Shown: piece after piece, positions 42,601 through 50,773 of the stretch | Numbering within the stretch: the first letter of the stretch is position 1 | Layout of the letters: the number at the start of each line of letters is the position of its first letter | DNA from: Erysipelotrichaceae bacterium | GTDB lineage: Bacteria; Bacillota_I; Bacilli_A; Erysipelotrichales; Erysipelotrichaceae | Length of the DNA: 52,639 bases | Direction: 5' to 3' | Assembly (NCBI GenBank): GCA_019415435.1 | Contig: DXZE01000007.1 | Coordinates: forward strand, 1-52,639 | Program-made: the position numbers and the translations under genes | Notes under the pieces: generated by a model | Told to the model about the DNA's origin: nothing | What the model saw: only the letters and a program-made list of their open reading frames with translations | Database searches by the model: none

Positions 42601-43767
42601 ATGAATTTCAAAAGTATTGTTAATGTTACTTTAGCGGTAGGCCTGTCTTTCAGTCTGGCTGGATGTTCCTCATCATCTTCTTCAGATGCATTTAAACTTG
42701 GTGGTTCAGGACCATTAAGTGGAAATGCGGCTGAGTATGGTACTGCAGTCAGGAATGCGGCAGAGATTGCGGTAGATGAAATTAATAAGAAAGATGGAAA
42801 AGTAAAGTTTGAACTGGACTTTGAGGATGACCAGTCTACTGGTGATTCCGCCAGTGCAGCTTTCAATAACCTGCTGGACTGGGGCATGCAGGTATCTTTA
42901 TTAACAACAACATCTGGTCCTGCTCAGGTAGTAGCACCTTTATACAAGGACCAGAATATATTTGCGATCACACCATCAGGATCTACACCAGCTGTTACAT
43001 TCGCTGACCCGAATAATGCTTCTGATCCATATGGCAATGTATTCCAGATGTGTTTCTCTGATCCTAACATCGGTACAGCTGCGGCTGATTACATTTCCGC
43101 GCATCAACTTGGATCCAGGATCGGTATTATCTACAGAAACGATGATAACTACTCTACAGGTGTCTATAACAAGTTTATAGAAGAAGCCAAAGAGAAGAAG
43201 TTAAATATCGTAGCTACAGAAACATTCACAGATGGAGCAGCTGATTATTCTGTACAGGTTAAGAAGTGTGCAGATGAAGGTGCTGATCTTGTCTTTATGC
43301 CAATCTATTATCAGCCGGCCTCACAGATTCTGATTGAAGCAGATAAGGAAGGCTACAAGCCTGTATTCTTCGGATGCGATGGTATGGATGGTATCTTAAC
43401 ATTGGATAACTTTGATACAAAGTATGCAGAGGGTCTGTATATGCTGACACCATTCTCTGCTGATGCCAGGGATGAAAAGACGCAGAACTTCGTTAAGGCA
43501 TACAAGGAAAAGACAGGTGATGTACCGAACCAGTTTGCGGCAGATGCCTATGATGCTGTATATGCTATTGACCAGGCTTTAGAGAACAGTGATGTTACAC
43601 CATCCAGCAGCACAGATGATATTACAAGTGCTCTGATATCACAGTTTACTTCCATGACATTCAACGGTATTACCGGTACAGATGTCACCTGGAACAAGAA
43701 TGGTGAAGTTTCCAAGACACCTAAGGCAGTCATTATTAAAGATGGTGCTTATGTCAGTGCTGACTGA
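42601..43767 (+). CDS. Liv-type (periplasmic-binding-protein type I) substrate-binding lipoprotein, orphan
   Basis: 388 residues. A signal peptide ends in the lipobox LAGC with the lipidated Cys at 22, followed by a serine linker. The mature part is a type I binding fold: KLGGSGPLSGNAAEYGTAVRNAAEIA, then DDQSTGDSASAAFNNLL, VAPLYKDQNIFAITPSGSTP, and FAADAYDAVYAIDQAL near the C-terminus. Relatives bind branched-chain amino acids or amides. AGGAGG precedes the ATG. No livH/M/G/F-type genes are adjacent on either side, and a terminator follows directly, so its partners must be elsewhere or absent. Confidence 0.9.
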   Translation: MNFKSIVNVTLAVGLSFSLAGCSSSSSSDAFKLGGSGPLSGNAAEYGTAVRNAAEIAVDEINKKDGKVKFELDFEDDQSTGDSASAAFNNLLDWGMQVSLLTTTSGPAQVVAPLYKDQNIFAITPSGSTPAVTFADPNNASDPYGNVFQMCFSDPNIGTAAADYISAHQLGSRIGIIYRNDDNYSTGVYNKFIEEAKEKKLNIVATETFTDGAADYSVQVKKCADEGADLVFMPIYYQPASQILIEADKEGYKPVFFGCDGMDGILTLDNFDTKYAEGLYMLTPFSADARDEKTQNFVKAYKEKTGDVPNQFAADAYDAVYAIDQALENSDVTPSSSTDDITSALISQFTSMTFNGITGTDVTWNKNGEVSKTPKAVIIKDGAYVSAD

Positions 43768-43777
43768 TTGAAGTAAG

Positions 43778-43810
43778 AAGAACGGTATTTAAAAATATCG
43801 TTCTTTTTTT
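43778..43810 (+). terminator. Rho-independent terminator after the binding lipoprotein
   Basis: A 13-bp near-perfect stem AAGAACGGTATTT / AAATATCGTTCTT with a two-base loop core and a T-run. Confidence 0.88.
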
Positions 43811-43857
43811 GTGGGATTAACGGTTTCGCTGGTAATACTTAAACAGGAGGAAACTTT

Positions 43858-44346
43858 ATGTTTAAGAAGAAAACCAGTGAAACATATTTAGAAAACTCAT
43901 TAGAGATGACAGCGGTCAGAAACTATAAGCATATGCATCATATGAAGATGCTTATGGAAGGAAAGGAAGAATACGAAAAACCGGTATATGTGATTGATAT
44001 ACCGGAATCTGATCCGGATGTTCCGGCAGTGAAGAGAAACATCTGGAGTAAAGATGTATTGCTGGATCTGTTAACAGGTGTTTTATGCTGTATTTTGATT
44101 ACTGCATGTTTTATGTATAAACCTGTTATGACAAAACCATACCTGATGTTAAGTGCAGAAGAGACAGATCTTCCATCAGGATCTCATTTTGATGCGATGT
44201 CGTATGTCATATCGTATTCAGATGGAAAGGGAACATTAACACTACCTGAAATTGATATGAATCATAAAGGAAGACAGGCAGCTGTATACACACTTAAGAT
44301 CGATAATACTGCTGTTGTTAAAGTATTGTATGTCAATGTGATCTGA
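43858..44346 (+). CDS. Single-pass membrane protein with extracellular Ig-like domain
   Basis: 162 residues. About 65 N-terminal residues are charged and cytoplasmic, with Lys/Met/His-rich NYKHMHHMKML. One hydrophobic helix (about 66-86, LLDLLTGVLCCILITACFM) crosses the membrane. The outside part, LPSGSHFDAMSYVISYSDGKG... to VYTLKIDNTAVVKVLYVNV, has the pattern of bacterial Ig-like (DUF5011-like) repeats. AGGAGG precedes the ATG. It stands alone with a terminator after it. Function unknown. Confidence 0.7.
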   Translation: MFKKKTSETYLENSLEMTAVRNYKHMHHMKMLMEGKEEYEKPVYVIDIPESDPDVPAVKRNIWSKDVLLDLLTGVLCCILITACFMYKPVMTKPYLMLSAEETDLPSGSHFDAMSYVISYSDGKGTLTLPEIDMNHKGRQAAVYTLKIDNTAVVKVLYVNVI

Positions 44347-44358
44347 TGACAGAATTTG

Positions 44359-44401
44359 AACGTCGCAAGTTCACGATTTCAATCGTGTGTTAGACGTTTT
44401 T
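44359..44401 (+). terminator. Terminator after the Ig-like membrane protein
   Basis: Outer stem AACGTC (44359-44364) / GACGTT (44393-44398) and inner stem CACGATT/AATCGTG, followed by TTTT. Confidence 0.65.
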
Positions 44402-44465
44402 ATAAAGATTTTTATTGAAAAAAGTAGATGAATTAGATGGTATACATCTACAGATTCAGCTATAA

Positions 44466-44753
44466 TATATCGACGAAATCAATACTTCTACCTACAGAGC
44501 CAGTCAGTACGATCCGCTGACGGGCGAATACAGAAAGCCTGCTCTTTCTGAACGCTTCAAGAATATTGAAGGTCATCAGGTACAGAGAGACCTTCTCAGT
44601 GCATATCTTATTGCACATCCGGATCCATCGCTGATGCACGCTGATACATCAGCTGTATATGAAAACTTCAGCTGTTTTCTGAAGCTGCACGATGCCTGCA
44701 TTCAGAAAATGAAAGATGACGGCATCTCATTCAGACAGTGTTTCGGCTTCTAG
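44466..44753 (+). pseudogene. C-terminal remnant of an IS605 OrfB/TnpB-like transposase
   Basis: 95 codons open after a TAA, with no start codon or Shine-Dalgarno site. The readable protein contains ASQYDPLTGEYRKPALSERF, HQVQRDLLSAYLI and FSCFLKLHDACIQKMKDDGI, the typical C-terminal end of a TnpB-like group in Bacillota that ends in VQRDL-SAFLI and a charged helix. The N-terminal ~300 residues are lost, and A/T-rich non-coding sequence lies directly upstream. The assignment rests on motif memory, so another DDE-free transposase family is possible. Confidence 0.6.
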
Positions 44754-44947
44754 CCGATGATATAAAAAAGGTTCCCGACATTGAGCCTTCTCATATAAAG
44801 TACGGAAGTCGGCTTCCGGAAATTTGAGCAAATTTCGTTAAAGGCACTATATCCAGCAAACAGCCTGCGACTTGCATATGCAGACAGTCGGGCAGATGGC
44901 TGGTGAAAGGCCTGGAATCCCACTACTTCAGTGGTGGGAGAATGTCA
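44754..44947 (+). mobile_element. IS605-like right end with omega-RNA-like region
   Basis: Non-coding sequence directly after the transposase remnant ends in an 8-bp hairpin CCCACTAC-TTCA-GTGGTGGG (44919-44938, one wobble pair) and a short tail ending GTCAA at about 44947. This is the layout of IS200/IS605 right ends, where the omega RNA scaffold lies between tnpB and the terminal hairpin. The element end overlaps the 3' end of the convergent P1 peptidase gene. It covers most of the ~580-bp stretch here that has no intact gene. Confidence 0.6.
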
Positions 44948-45899
44948 AATCAGAATAGCATTTCAAGCCATAAGCAGAAGTTGTATGCTTTACTGCATTC
45001 CTGATTGCCTCACTGAATGCACGTGCAGCCAATACGCCTACAGTATTTACATCCGAAACAACATTACCTTTACTTAAGGCATAGATGGAATCTCCATCAA
45101 ACATTGTATGAACAGGAGATATGGCTCTTGCCATACCATCATGAGCCATGCCTGCTATCTTTGTTAAATGAGTTTTATCAAAGGAGGCATTGGTTAGTAT
45201 CACGCCAATGGTTGTATTAGTATGTTTCTGTAAGGAAGCCTGACGCATGTAGAAGGCTTCTTCAGCAGACATAAACTGATTGGTTTCATATTCCAAGCAT
45301 CCGGCAATCTGATTGCCATGTTCATCAAATACATTACCCATGCAGTTAACTGCCGCAATGGCACCTACTTTTAAGTCACCGCATTGATAAGCTATTGAGC
45401 CTATGCCACTGTTCATCATATGTTCTGAACCATAGGCCTTGCCTACCGTAGCACCTGTACCGCAGCCTTTATTGCCATCCTGATAATTATCTTTTTCGGC
45501 ATTGAGACATGCCTGATAACCAAGCCTGGCGTCAGGTCTAACGATATTATCCATCTCCAGATCAAAGATACAGGACGCACATACAATCGGTACAACGCCA
45601 GCATCTGTCATATATCCTTCTTTTCTTTCTTCCAGATACTGCATGATTCCTGACGTACTGTTTAAACCAAATGCACTACCTCCTGATAAGGCAACCGCAT
45701 TGACACAGGAATTATCTGCAAGTGGGTTTAAGAGTGCACTTTCTCTGCTTGCCGGGCCACCGCCTCTGACATCTAATCCACAGCATGCGCCATGTTCAGG
45801 CAGAATTACAGTTAAACCTGTACGGTGTTCTTCATATTCGGCATTGCCGATATGAAATCCTTCCAAATCATGTATTGATATTTCTTTTAATCCATTCAT
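44928..45899 (-). CDS. P1 family (DmpA/NylC-type) peptidase, C-terminal tip rewritten by IS end
   Basis: 323 residues, N-terminal nucleophile hydrolase fold. The RGGGPASRESALLNP and LSGGSAFGLNS blocks are typical. The autoprocessing site is N228-T229 in HTNTTIGVILTNA, so a two-subunit enzyme with Thr as nucleophile is expected. Relatives are aminopeptidases, beta-peptidases or amidases; the substrate is unknown. GGAG lies 8 nt before the ATG, 2 nt after the serine hydrolase gene. The last residues (about TFSHH) and the stop come from the IS right end and its hairpin, so the native C-terminus has been replaced, probably harmlessly. Confidence 0.88.
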   Translation of the reverse strand: MNGLKEISIHDLEGFHIGNAEYEEHRTGLTVILPEHGACCGLDVRGGGPASRESALLNPLADNSCVNAVALSGGSAFGLNSTSGIMQYLEERKEGYMTDAGVVPIVCASCIFDLEMDNIVRPDARLGYQACLNAEKDNYQDGNKGCGTGATVGKAYGSEHMMNSGIGSIAYQCGDLKVGAIAAVNCMGNVFDEHGNQIAGCLEYETNQFMSAEEAFYMRQASLQKHTNTTIGVILTNASFDKTHLTKIAGMAHDGMARAISPVHTMFDGDSIYALSKGNVVSDVNTVGVLAARAFSEAIRNAVKHTTSAYGLKCYSDLTFSHH

Positions 45900-45901
45900 A
45901 A

Positions 45902-47149
45902 TCAGTTCTCCATTTCATTCCATACAGTCTGTGATATCTGAATGATTTCATTGATTGCCTGATTGCCATCATTCATACCATCACTCATTACAACAAGAAT
46001 ATAGTTTGTTTTCGGCCCATATACAATCGCCGCATCATTCTGGGTTAACTCCAGTTCACCTGTCTTATTGGCACATACCGTACCTGCAGGAAGCCCTGCC
46101 GGTATCTTATTCAGATGAGACTGCTGTTTCATAAGATTCAGTATCTTTTCAGATGCCTGTGCATCTACGTAAGTTCCATGATAAATCTCATCAAGACATG
46201 TACCGACATCCTTTACGGATGTCCAGTTCATCCCGCCATCCCCATTCCAGTTATCATTCTGATCGACGAGTCTGCCAGTATTGGAGAAACCCTGGCTTCT
46301 TGCGAACTGGGTGACGGAAGTATAGCCATTGTGATATGATCCATGACCAATGATTGTTTCAAGGTTGACCCATGCATCATTATCGGAATTACTGATCATT
46401 AATGCTTCATTGTAATCACCGACATCCGTTTCTTCTAATTCTCCATCCCTTATTGCCTGTTCATAGCGTCCCGCGGTAAACAGTTTGATTAAAGAAGCAC
46501 TGTGTCCCTCATGATCATTGATAACAATCTCTTCATCATTCGAGAGATCCTTGACATAAACAGACCATTCTCCCTGCAGGGAAGAGATCATACTTTCTAA
46601 CTGCGGCTGTAATGTCTTTTGAATCGTTGGAGCAGGAGATGGAGTCGATGTTTCAACAGGCATTTCCTCTGTAGAAACAGAAGTCTTTTGAGCACTTGTG
46701 ACTTCTTCATGAGAAGAAGAGAGCATACGAATCAGTATGACAATAAGACAGGTAATTACAGCTGAGAGCAATACGATGATATATATGCCTGTATGCTTTT
46801 TCTTTACAGGAGTAACAGACTGTATCTGAGAGATCTCAGTCTGTACAGAGATAACAGGAGTTTTATACTTTATTTCATGAAAGACAATATGTCTTCTGGA
46901 ACGGTTATGAATCTTTCCGTACGCATGTCTGTAATGTGCATATGTCTTCTTTTTATAAAACTTCTGTGATCTTTTATACGCAAAGGCACTCCTTGTCTCA
47001 ACAGATATGACCGGAATAGAAGGCTTTGGATTTATCTTGAAAGAAGAAGGTTTCTGATAATGCCCGTATCTTTTCTGGCGTAACAGGTATCGTTCCTTAG
47101 AAAAACGACTGTGTGTCTTGTTTATGAAATGCCTTTGACTACAGTTCAT
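45902..47149 (-). CDS. Class A beta-lactamase-like serine hydrolase with basic cytoplasmic N-terminus and membrane anchor
   Basis: About 415 residues. Roughly 120 very basic residues (Lys/Arg/His/Tyr) come first, containing the repeated PVISVxT motif (IPVISVETRS and TPVISVQTEI). A transmembrane helix (IYIIVLLSAVITCLIVIL) and a Ser/Thr/Pro linker follow. The outer domain has SxxK in SASLIKLF, SDN in ISNSDNDAW and KTG in ANKTGEL, the class A serine beta-lactamase/transpeptidase-like set. A role in cell-wall turnover is as likely as drug hydrolysis. The start at 47149 is uncertain: a longer frame begins in the upstream terminator, and a TATAAT (47157-47162) lies very close. Confidence 0.78.
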   Translation of the reverse strand: MNCSQRHFINKTHSRFSKERYLLRQKRYGHYQKPSSFKINPKPSIPVISVETRSAFAYKRSQKFYKKKTYAHYRHAYGKIHNRSRRHIVFHEIKYKTPVISVQTEISQIQSVTPVKKKHTGIYIIVLLSAVITCLIVILIRMLSSSHEEVTSAQKTSVSTEEMPVETSTPSPAPTIQKTLQPQLESMISSLQGEWSVYVKDLSNDEEIVINDHEGHSASLIKLFTAGRYEQAIRDGELEETDVGDYNEALMISNSDNDAWVNLETIIGHGSYHNGYTSVTQFARSQGFSNTGRLVDQNDNWNGDGGMNWTSVKDVGTCLDEIYHGTYVDAQASEKILNLMKQQSHLNKIPAGLPAGTVCANKTGELELTQNDAAIVYGPKTNYILVVMSDGMNDGNQAINEIIQISQTVWNEMEN

Positions 47150-47182
47150 GATGCAATTATAAGCTTTCTGAACATAAGAAAA

Positions 47183-47210
47183 AAGACATTTGCGTGCATG
47201 CAAATGTCTT
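47183..47210 (-). terminator. Rho-independent terminator of the lysine ABC operon
   Basis: AAGACATTTGC / GCAAATGTCTT, 11-bp perfect stem (47183-47193 and 47200-47210), with TTTTTTCTT following on the minus strand. Confidence 0.9.
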
Positions 47211-47214
47211 TATT

Positions 47215-47943
47215 TCAGGACTTAAAGGAACGTAAGAATTCAGCGGTACGATTGCTTTTAGGATGGTTGAAGATCTGATCAGGAGTACCTTCTTCATCGA
47301 TCTTACCCTGATCCATGAAGACAATACGGTCTGCGACATCTTTTGCAAAACTCATTTCATGTGTGACAACAATCATAGTTAATCCTGATTTTGCAAGTTC
47401 CTTCATGATATTCAGAACTTCACCAACCATTTCCGGATCAAGTGCTGAAGTAGGTTCATCAAATAACATCAGCTTCGGATCCATGCATAAGGCTCTGGCA
47501 ATAGCGACTCTCTGTTTCTGACCACCGGATATTGTACGTACATCCGCATGGGCAAAGTCTTTCATACCTACCTTATCAAGGAACTTCATGGCTTTCTGTT
47601 CTGCCTCTGCCTTAGGTGTTTTCAATACCTTCATCTGCGGAAGAACGCAATTCTGCAGAACATCCATATTCGTAAAGAGGTTGAACTGCTGGAAGCACAT
47701 GCCTACCTGTGCACGGTAGGCATTGACTTTCTTAGTATGCAGAATGTCATTGCCGAATACTTTAATGCTGCCTGAATCTGGTTTTTCCAGAAGATTGATG
47801 CATCTTAATAAAGTAGATTTACCAGAGCCGCTGCGTCCGATTAAGACAACAACTTCTCCTTCATTAACCGAAAAGTTAATTCCCTTTAATACTTCCAGAG
47901 AGCCAAAGCTTTTATGGATATCTTTAATTTCTACAAGAGCCAT
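47215..47943 (-). CDS. Amino acid ABC transporter ATP-binding protein
   Basis: 242-residue polar amino acid type ATPase. Walker A GRSGSGKST (~33-41), Q-loop FQQFNLF, signature ISGGQKQR, Walker B LMLFDEPTSALDPEMVGEV. GGAG lies upstream of the ATG at 47943, which is 1 nt after the permease stop. Together with the two upstream genes it forms a complete importer. The lysine riboswitch in front of the operon makes lysine the best substrate guess. Confidence 0.93.
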   Translation of the reverse strand: MALVEIKDIHKSFGSLEVLKGINFSVNEGEVVVLIGRSGSGKSTLLRCINLLEKPDSGSIKVFGNDILHTKKVNAYRAQVGMCFQQFNLFTNMDVLQNCVLPQMKVLKTPKAEAEQKAMKFLDKVGMKDFAHADVRTISGGQKQRVAIARALCMDPKLMLFDEPTSALDPEMVGEVLNIMKELAKSGLTMIVVTHEMSFAKDVADRIVFMDQGKIDEEGTPDQIFNHPKSNRTAEFLRSFKS

Positions 47944-47944
47944 A

Positions 47945-48718
47945 TCACTGTTCTCCTCTCTGGTCTTTGATTCTGGCAAACTTCATATTATCCGGATCTG
48001 TAACAGACATAGGAACAGTTATAGAAGATGTCTTGTTCATATGCTTTTCAATAATATTCAGGATAATAGAAGCTATGGATGTCAGAATCATGTAAATGCA
48101 TGCTTCGATGAAATATGTTTCTGTGAAAATAAATGTAGAACCTGCAATAGACTTAGCCACAAACATTAACTCAGAAATAGAGATAATCATTAATACAGAA
48201 GAATCCTTGATGTTGACAATTAATTCATTGCCAATGGCAGGGAAGGCATTACGGATTGCCTGTGGAAGTACCACAGACATCATTGTCTGGGCATTGGACA
48301 TACCTAGAGATCTTGCGGCCTCTGTCTGACCAACATCCACAGCCTGTATACCGGAACGAATGATTTCTGCCATATAGGCACCTGTATTAATGGAGATAAC
48401 TACCATTGCGGCAGTCATGGAACTCCAGTGTACGACATTCAGAAATGCATAATAGATGAATACTGCCTGTACCATCATTGGGGTGCCGCGGAATATGGCA
48501 ATGTAGATATTAGCGATGACATCAAACAGTTTCTTTAAGAAAACAGTACCTTTACCGGCTGTATAGTCCAGCTTTACCGCTCTGAAACCACCGACTAACA
48601 AGCCTAGTATTAAACCGAAGAACGTACCTACTAAGGCAATCAGAACAGTTGTTCTGGTCGCCTTGAGAAGGCTTGGTCCATATTGATTGAGAATATTAAC
48701 AATATTGGTAAAGGACAT
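47945..48718 (-). CDS. Amino acid ABC transporter permease (probable lysine)
   Basis: 257 residues with five hydrophobic helices and the HisM/GlnP-type permease pattern. The N-terminal LLKATRTTVLIALVGTFFGL, YIAIFRGTPMMVQAVFIYY, and the EAA loop (EAARSLGMSNAQTMMSVVLPQA) that docks on the ATPase are all present. The ATG overlaps the last base of the binding-protein gene. It forms a homodimeric channel. Confidence 0.93.
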   Translation of the reverse strand: MSFTNIVNILNQYGPSLLKATRTTVLIALVGTFFGLILGLLVGGFRAVKLDYTAGKGTVFLKKLFDVIANIYIAIFRGTPMMVQAVFIYYAFLNVVHWSSMTAAMVVISINTGAYMAEIIRSGIQAVDVGQTEAARSLGMSNAQTMMSVVLPQAIRNAFPAIGNELIVNIKDSSVLMIISISELMFVAKSIAGSTFIFTETYFIEACIYMILTSIASIILNIIEKHMNKTSSITVPMSVTDPDNMKFARIKDQRGEQ

Positions 48719-49551
48719 CAGTTATTTGCCGGCTGACGTTCAACGGCTTCTTCCATCAGCTGATTCCTTTCATCTGTAGAGATATCAGATAATGCGGCAT
48801 TCAGTTTCTTCTTCAGATCTGTATCACTCTTACGTACACCAATAGATACGGTTGTATCTGCGTCAAAGTTATGACCCTGGGCAAATCTTACGATTGTTAA
48901 ATCCGGATTGGAACTGACAACACCATTAGCAACAGGCAATTCACTGACAACACCATCTACAGCTCCTTTATTCAGAGAAAGAATAGCGGCAGGGAAGTCG
49001 GAGGCAGCCTGTTCATGCTGGACACCATCAATCTGATCAATGACTTCATCATAGATCGTATTCATCTGACCAACTAACCTGGCGCCAGAGAAGTCCTGAA
49101 TATCTGTCGCATCCTTATACTTACTGTCTTTTCTTACAATGATAACTTCTTCAGATTCATAGTAAGGATCTGTGAAGGCAATCTGCTTTTCTCTTTCCGG
49201 TGTATCGGTCATACCGGCAATAACGGCATCAATCTGATTGTTATTCAGATTCAGAATCAGGTTGTCCCAGTCAAGCTTATGAATTTCAACCTTCTTGCCT
49301 AAGGCATCTGCCATCTTTGCGGCAATGACGACATCATAGCCATCACAATAGCCGCCATCAGCTAAAGGCTGGGTTGTGTCATTGGCTTCACCAGTACTCC
49401 AGTTAAATGGAGCGTAGTTGCATTCCATACCAACTCTGAATGTATCAGAGTCAGAGTTTGCATCAGCGGTACTTGCGGATGATGAAGAAGAACATCCGGC
49501 AAGCAGAAGTGCAGAAGCGAGTAATACAGCTGTTACGTGTGTGCTTTTCAT
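48718..49551 (-). CDS. Amino acid ABC transporter substrate-binding lipoprotein (probable lysine)
   Basis: 277 residues. A signal peptide with the lipobox LLAGC (Cys20) and a Ser/Thr linker lead into an SBP family 3 fold: FRVGMECNYAPFNW, YDVVIAAKMADALGKKVEI, LDWDNLILNLNNNQIDAVIAGM and TPEREKQIAFTDPYY. The Arg in the RE-K/TDPYY region typically binds the amino acid carboxylate. GGAGG lies 9 nt before the ATG at 49551; an upstream frame to 49599 enters the terminator region. It is the first gene of the operon under a lysine riboswitch. Confidence 0.93.
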   Translation of the reverse strand: MKSTHVTAVLLASALLLAGCSSSSSASTADANSDSDTFRVGMECNYAPFNWSTGEANDTTQPLADGGYCDGYDVVIAAKMADALGKKVEIHKLDWDNLILNLNNNQIDAVIAGMTDTPEREKQIAFTDPYYESEEVIIVRKDSKYKDATDIQDFSGARLVGQMNTIYDEVIDQIDGVQHEQAASDFPAAILSLNKGAVDGVVSELPVANGVVSSNPDLTIVRFAQGHNFDADTTVSIGVRKSDTDLKKKLNAALSDISTDERNQLMEEAVERQPANN

Positions 49552-49574
49552 AATATTTTCCTCCCGTGAAAATA

Positions 49575-49607
49575 TAAATAAAACCGTATGCTCTATCACA
49601 TACGGTT
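49575..49607 (-). terminator. Riboswitch-controlled terminator before the ABC operon
   Basis: AACCGTATG (49582-49590) / CATACGGTT (49599-49607) with TTATTTAT after it on the minus strand. It sits between the lysine aptamer and the first gene and is probably its expression platform. Confidence 0.8.
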
Positions 49608-49629
49608 CGTCTTACTCGTTCCATACACA

Positions 49630-49787
49630 ATAGCGCCTCTTCAATCTATGAAGGAGTGATACAGATCTTATCTGCATCCCCACGAAATCATCCTGCCGGA
49701 TCATTGCGTTCGGCGACGATTGCCTTTCATCAGGGATCAACACATGCCTGCTCATCCTGACTACTTATCTGCGCCGCTACCTCTAGT
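49630..49787 (-). promoter_or_regulatory. Lysine riboswitch upstream of the amino acid ABC operon
   Basis: Read on the minus strand, the conserved L-box pieces come in order: AGAGGTAGCGGCGC, AGATAAGTAGTCAG, GGCAATCGTCGCCGAA, then GCAGATAAGATCTGTAT, and the closing GAGGCGCTAT that pairs back with the 5' TAGCG. It is followed by a terminator, so bound lysine should switch the operon off. Assigned from motif order; a covariance-model scan would settle it. Confidence 0.85.
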
Positions 49788-49810
49788 CACGTGTTTTATT
49801 TACGTAAATG

Positions 49811-49839
49811 AATATATATGCGTTCTTTGTTTATGTCAA
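49811..49839 (-). promoter_or_regulatory. Promoter of the lysine-riboswitch ABC operon
   Basis: On the minus strand TTGACA (49839-49834), exact 17-bp spacer, TATATT (49816-49811). Confidence 0.85.
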
Positions 49840-49846
49840 TAAAAAA

Positions 49847-49866
49847 ACCGAAGTTTTCACTTCGGT
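49847..49866 (-). terminator. Terminator of the tRNA-Ile/tRNA-Ala transcript
   Basis: ACCGAAG / CTTCGGT stem with TTTTTTTATT following on the minus strand. It ends the tRNA unit just before the ABC operon promoter. Confidence 0.88.
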
Positions 49867-49874
49867 AATCTTAG

Positions 49875-49947
49875 TGGAGCTAAGGAGGATCGAACTCCTG
49901 ACCCCCTGCTTGCAAAGCAGGTGCTCTCCCAGCTGAGCTAAAACCCC
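49875..49947 (-). tRNA. tRNA-Ala (anticodon TGC)
   Basis: A 73-nt cloverleaf on the minus strand: TAGCTCAGCTGGGAGAGC D-arm, anticodon stem CCTGC/GCAGG with loop TTTGCAA, and T-arm AGGAG-TTCGATC-CTCCT. The identity pair G3-U70 of tRNA-Ala is present. CCA is not encoded. One acceptor pair (position 7) is a T-T mismatch. Confidence 0.95.
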
Positions 49948-49979
49948 ATCAGTTATATCGATTCGGTAAGAAACATTGG

Positions 49980-50053
<74 letters not shown>

Positions 50054-50078
50054 ATGCTCTCTCATCGACTGCTCAAAT

Positions 50079-50107
50079 ATAATACCAAGGTGGTATCACA
50101 AAGTCAA
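50079..50107 (-). promoter_or_regulatory. Promoter of the tRNA-Ile/tRNA-Ala unit
   Basis: On the minus strand TTGACT (50107-50102), 17-bp spacer, TATTAT (50084-50079). The boxes and spacing are identical to the rplM promoter. Confidence 0.85.
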
Positions 50108-50212
50108 CAAATATTTTGATTAATTTTTCATGAGAATATTCCGGCCATTGCCGGGATGCTTTGTTTATGTTAATCTAAGCCTCGTTATGTGAAAGGTTAA
50201 AAGAATAAGATT

Positions 50213-50704
50213 ATGCAGTCTTTTGTAACATGGTGGTCATTGCATGTAGCTTTACCGAAATGGCTGTCTGTATTTATTGTATCGATGATTCCTCTGGTAG
50301 AAGAAAGAGGAGGCCTGATTCTGGCAAGACTTTTGAATATGCCTTTATGGCAGGGTGTACTCTTTTGTGTATTAGGAAATATTGTGCCGATTCCATTTGT
50401 TTTATTTGGAATCAAGAAATTTCTGCACTGGTTAAGTGATCATCATTTCTCAAGACTGGCAGAATGGGTAGAAGCCAAGGCCGCTAAAAACAAACCAAAG
50501 ATTGATAAGTATGGTTTCTGGGGATTAATGTTATTTGTCGGTATTCCTTTACCTGGGACAGGCGCATGGACCGGATCTCTGGTCGCAGCTTTATTTGATA
50601 TGGATCTGAAGAAAGCTTCTTTATCTATATTACTTGGTGTATTTTTAGCTGCTGTGATCATGACTATTGTTTCCTATGGTGTGATTGGCAGTTTTGTGCA
50701 TTAG
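50213..50704 (+). CDS. Small multidrug export family protein (Sm_multidrug_ex, COG2426)
   Basis: 163 residues with four to five hydrophobic stretches. The family blocks are VSMIPLVEERGGLILA near the N-terminus (acidic pair inside the membrane region) and VGIPLPGTGAWTGSLVAALF near residue 110-130. Despite the family name, transport activity is poorly established. GAAAGG lies upstream of the ATG. It is a single gene with its own terminator, ahead of ispD. Confidence 0.82.
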   Translation: MQSFVTWWSLHVALPKWLSVFIVSMIPLVEERGGLILARLLNMPLWQGVLFCVLGNIVPIPFVLFGIKKFLHWLSDHHFSRLAEWVEAKAAKNKPKIDKYGFWGLMLFVGIPLPGTGAWTGSLVAALFDMDLKKASLSILLGVFLAAVIMTIVSYGVIGSFVH

Positions 50705-50709
50705 AAATT

Positions 50710-50741
50710 AACATCTGACTCATAGAGTTCAGATGTTTTTT
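50710..50741 (+). terminator. Rho-independent terminator after the Sm_multidrug_ex gene
   Basis: ACATCTGA (50711-50718) / TCAGATGT (50729-50736) and a T-run; an inner ACT/AGT pair extends the stem. Confidence 0.85.
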
Positions 50742-50773
50742 GTGCTTAAATATAACAAAGGAGCCGTACTTAT

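Noticed and set aside
42605..42887. Antisense frame in the binding lipoprotein gene
   Set aside because: It is rich in Ser/Leu from the reverse of the lipoprotein linker and has no support of its own.
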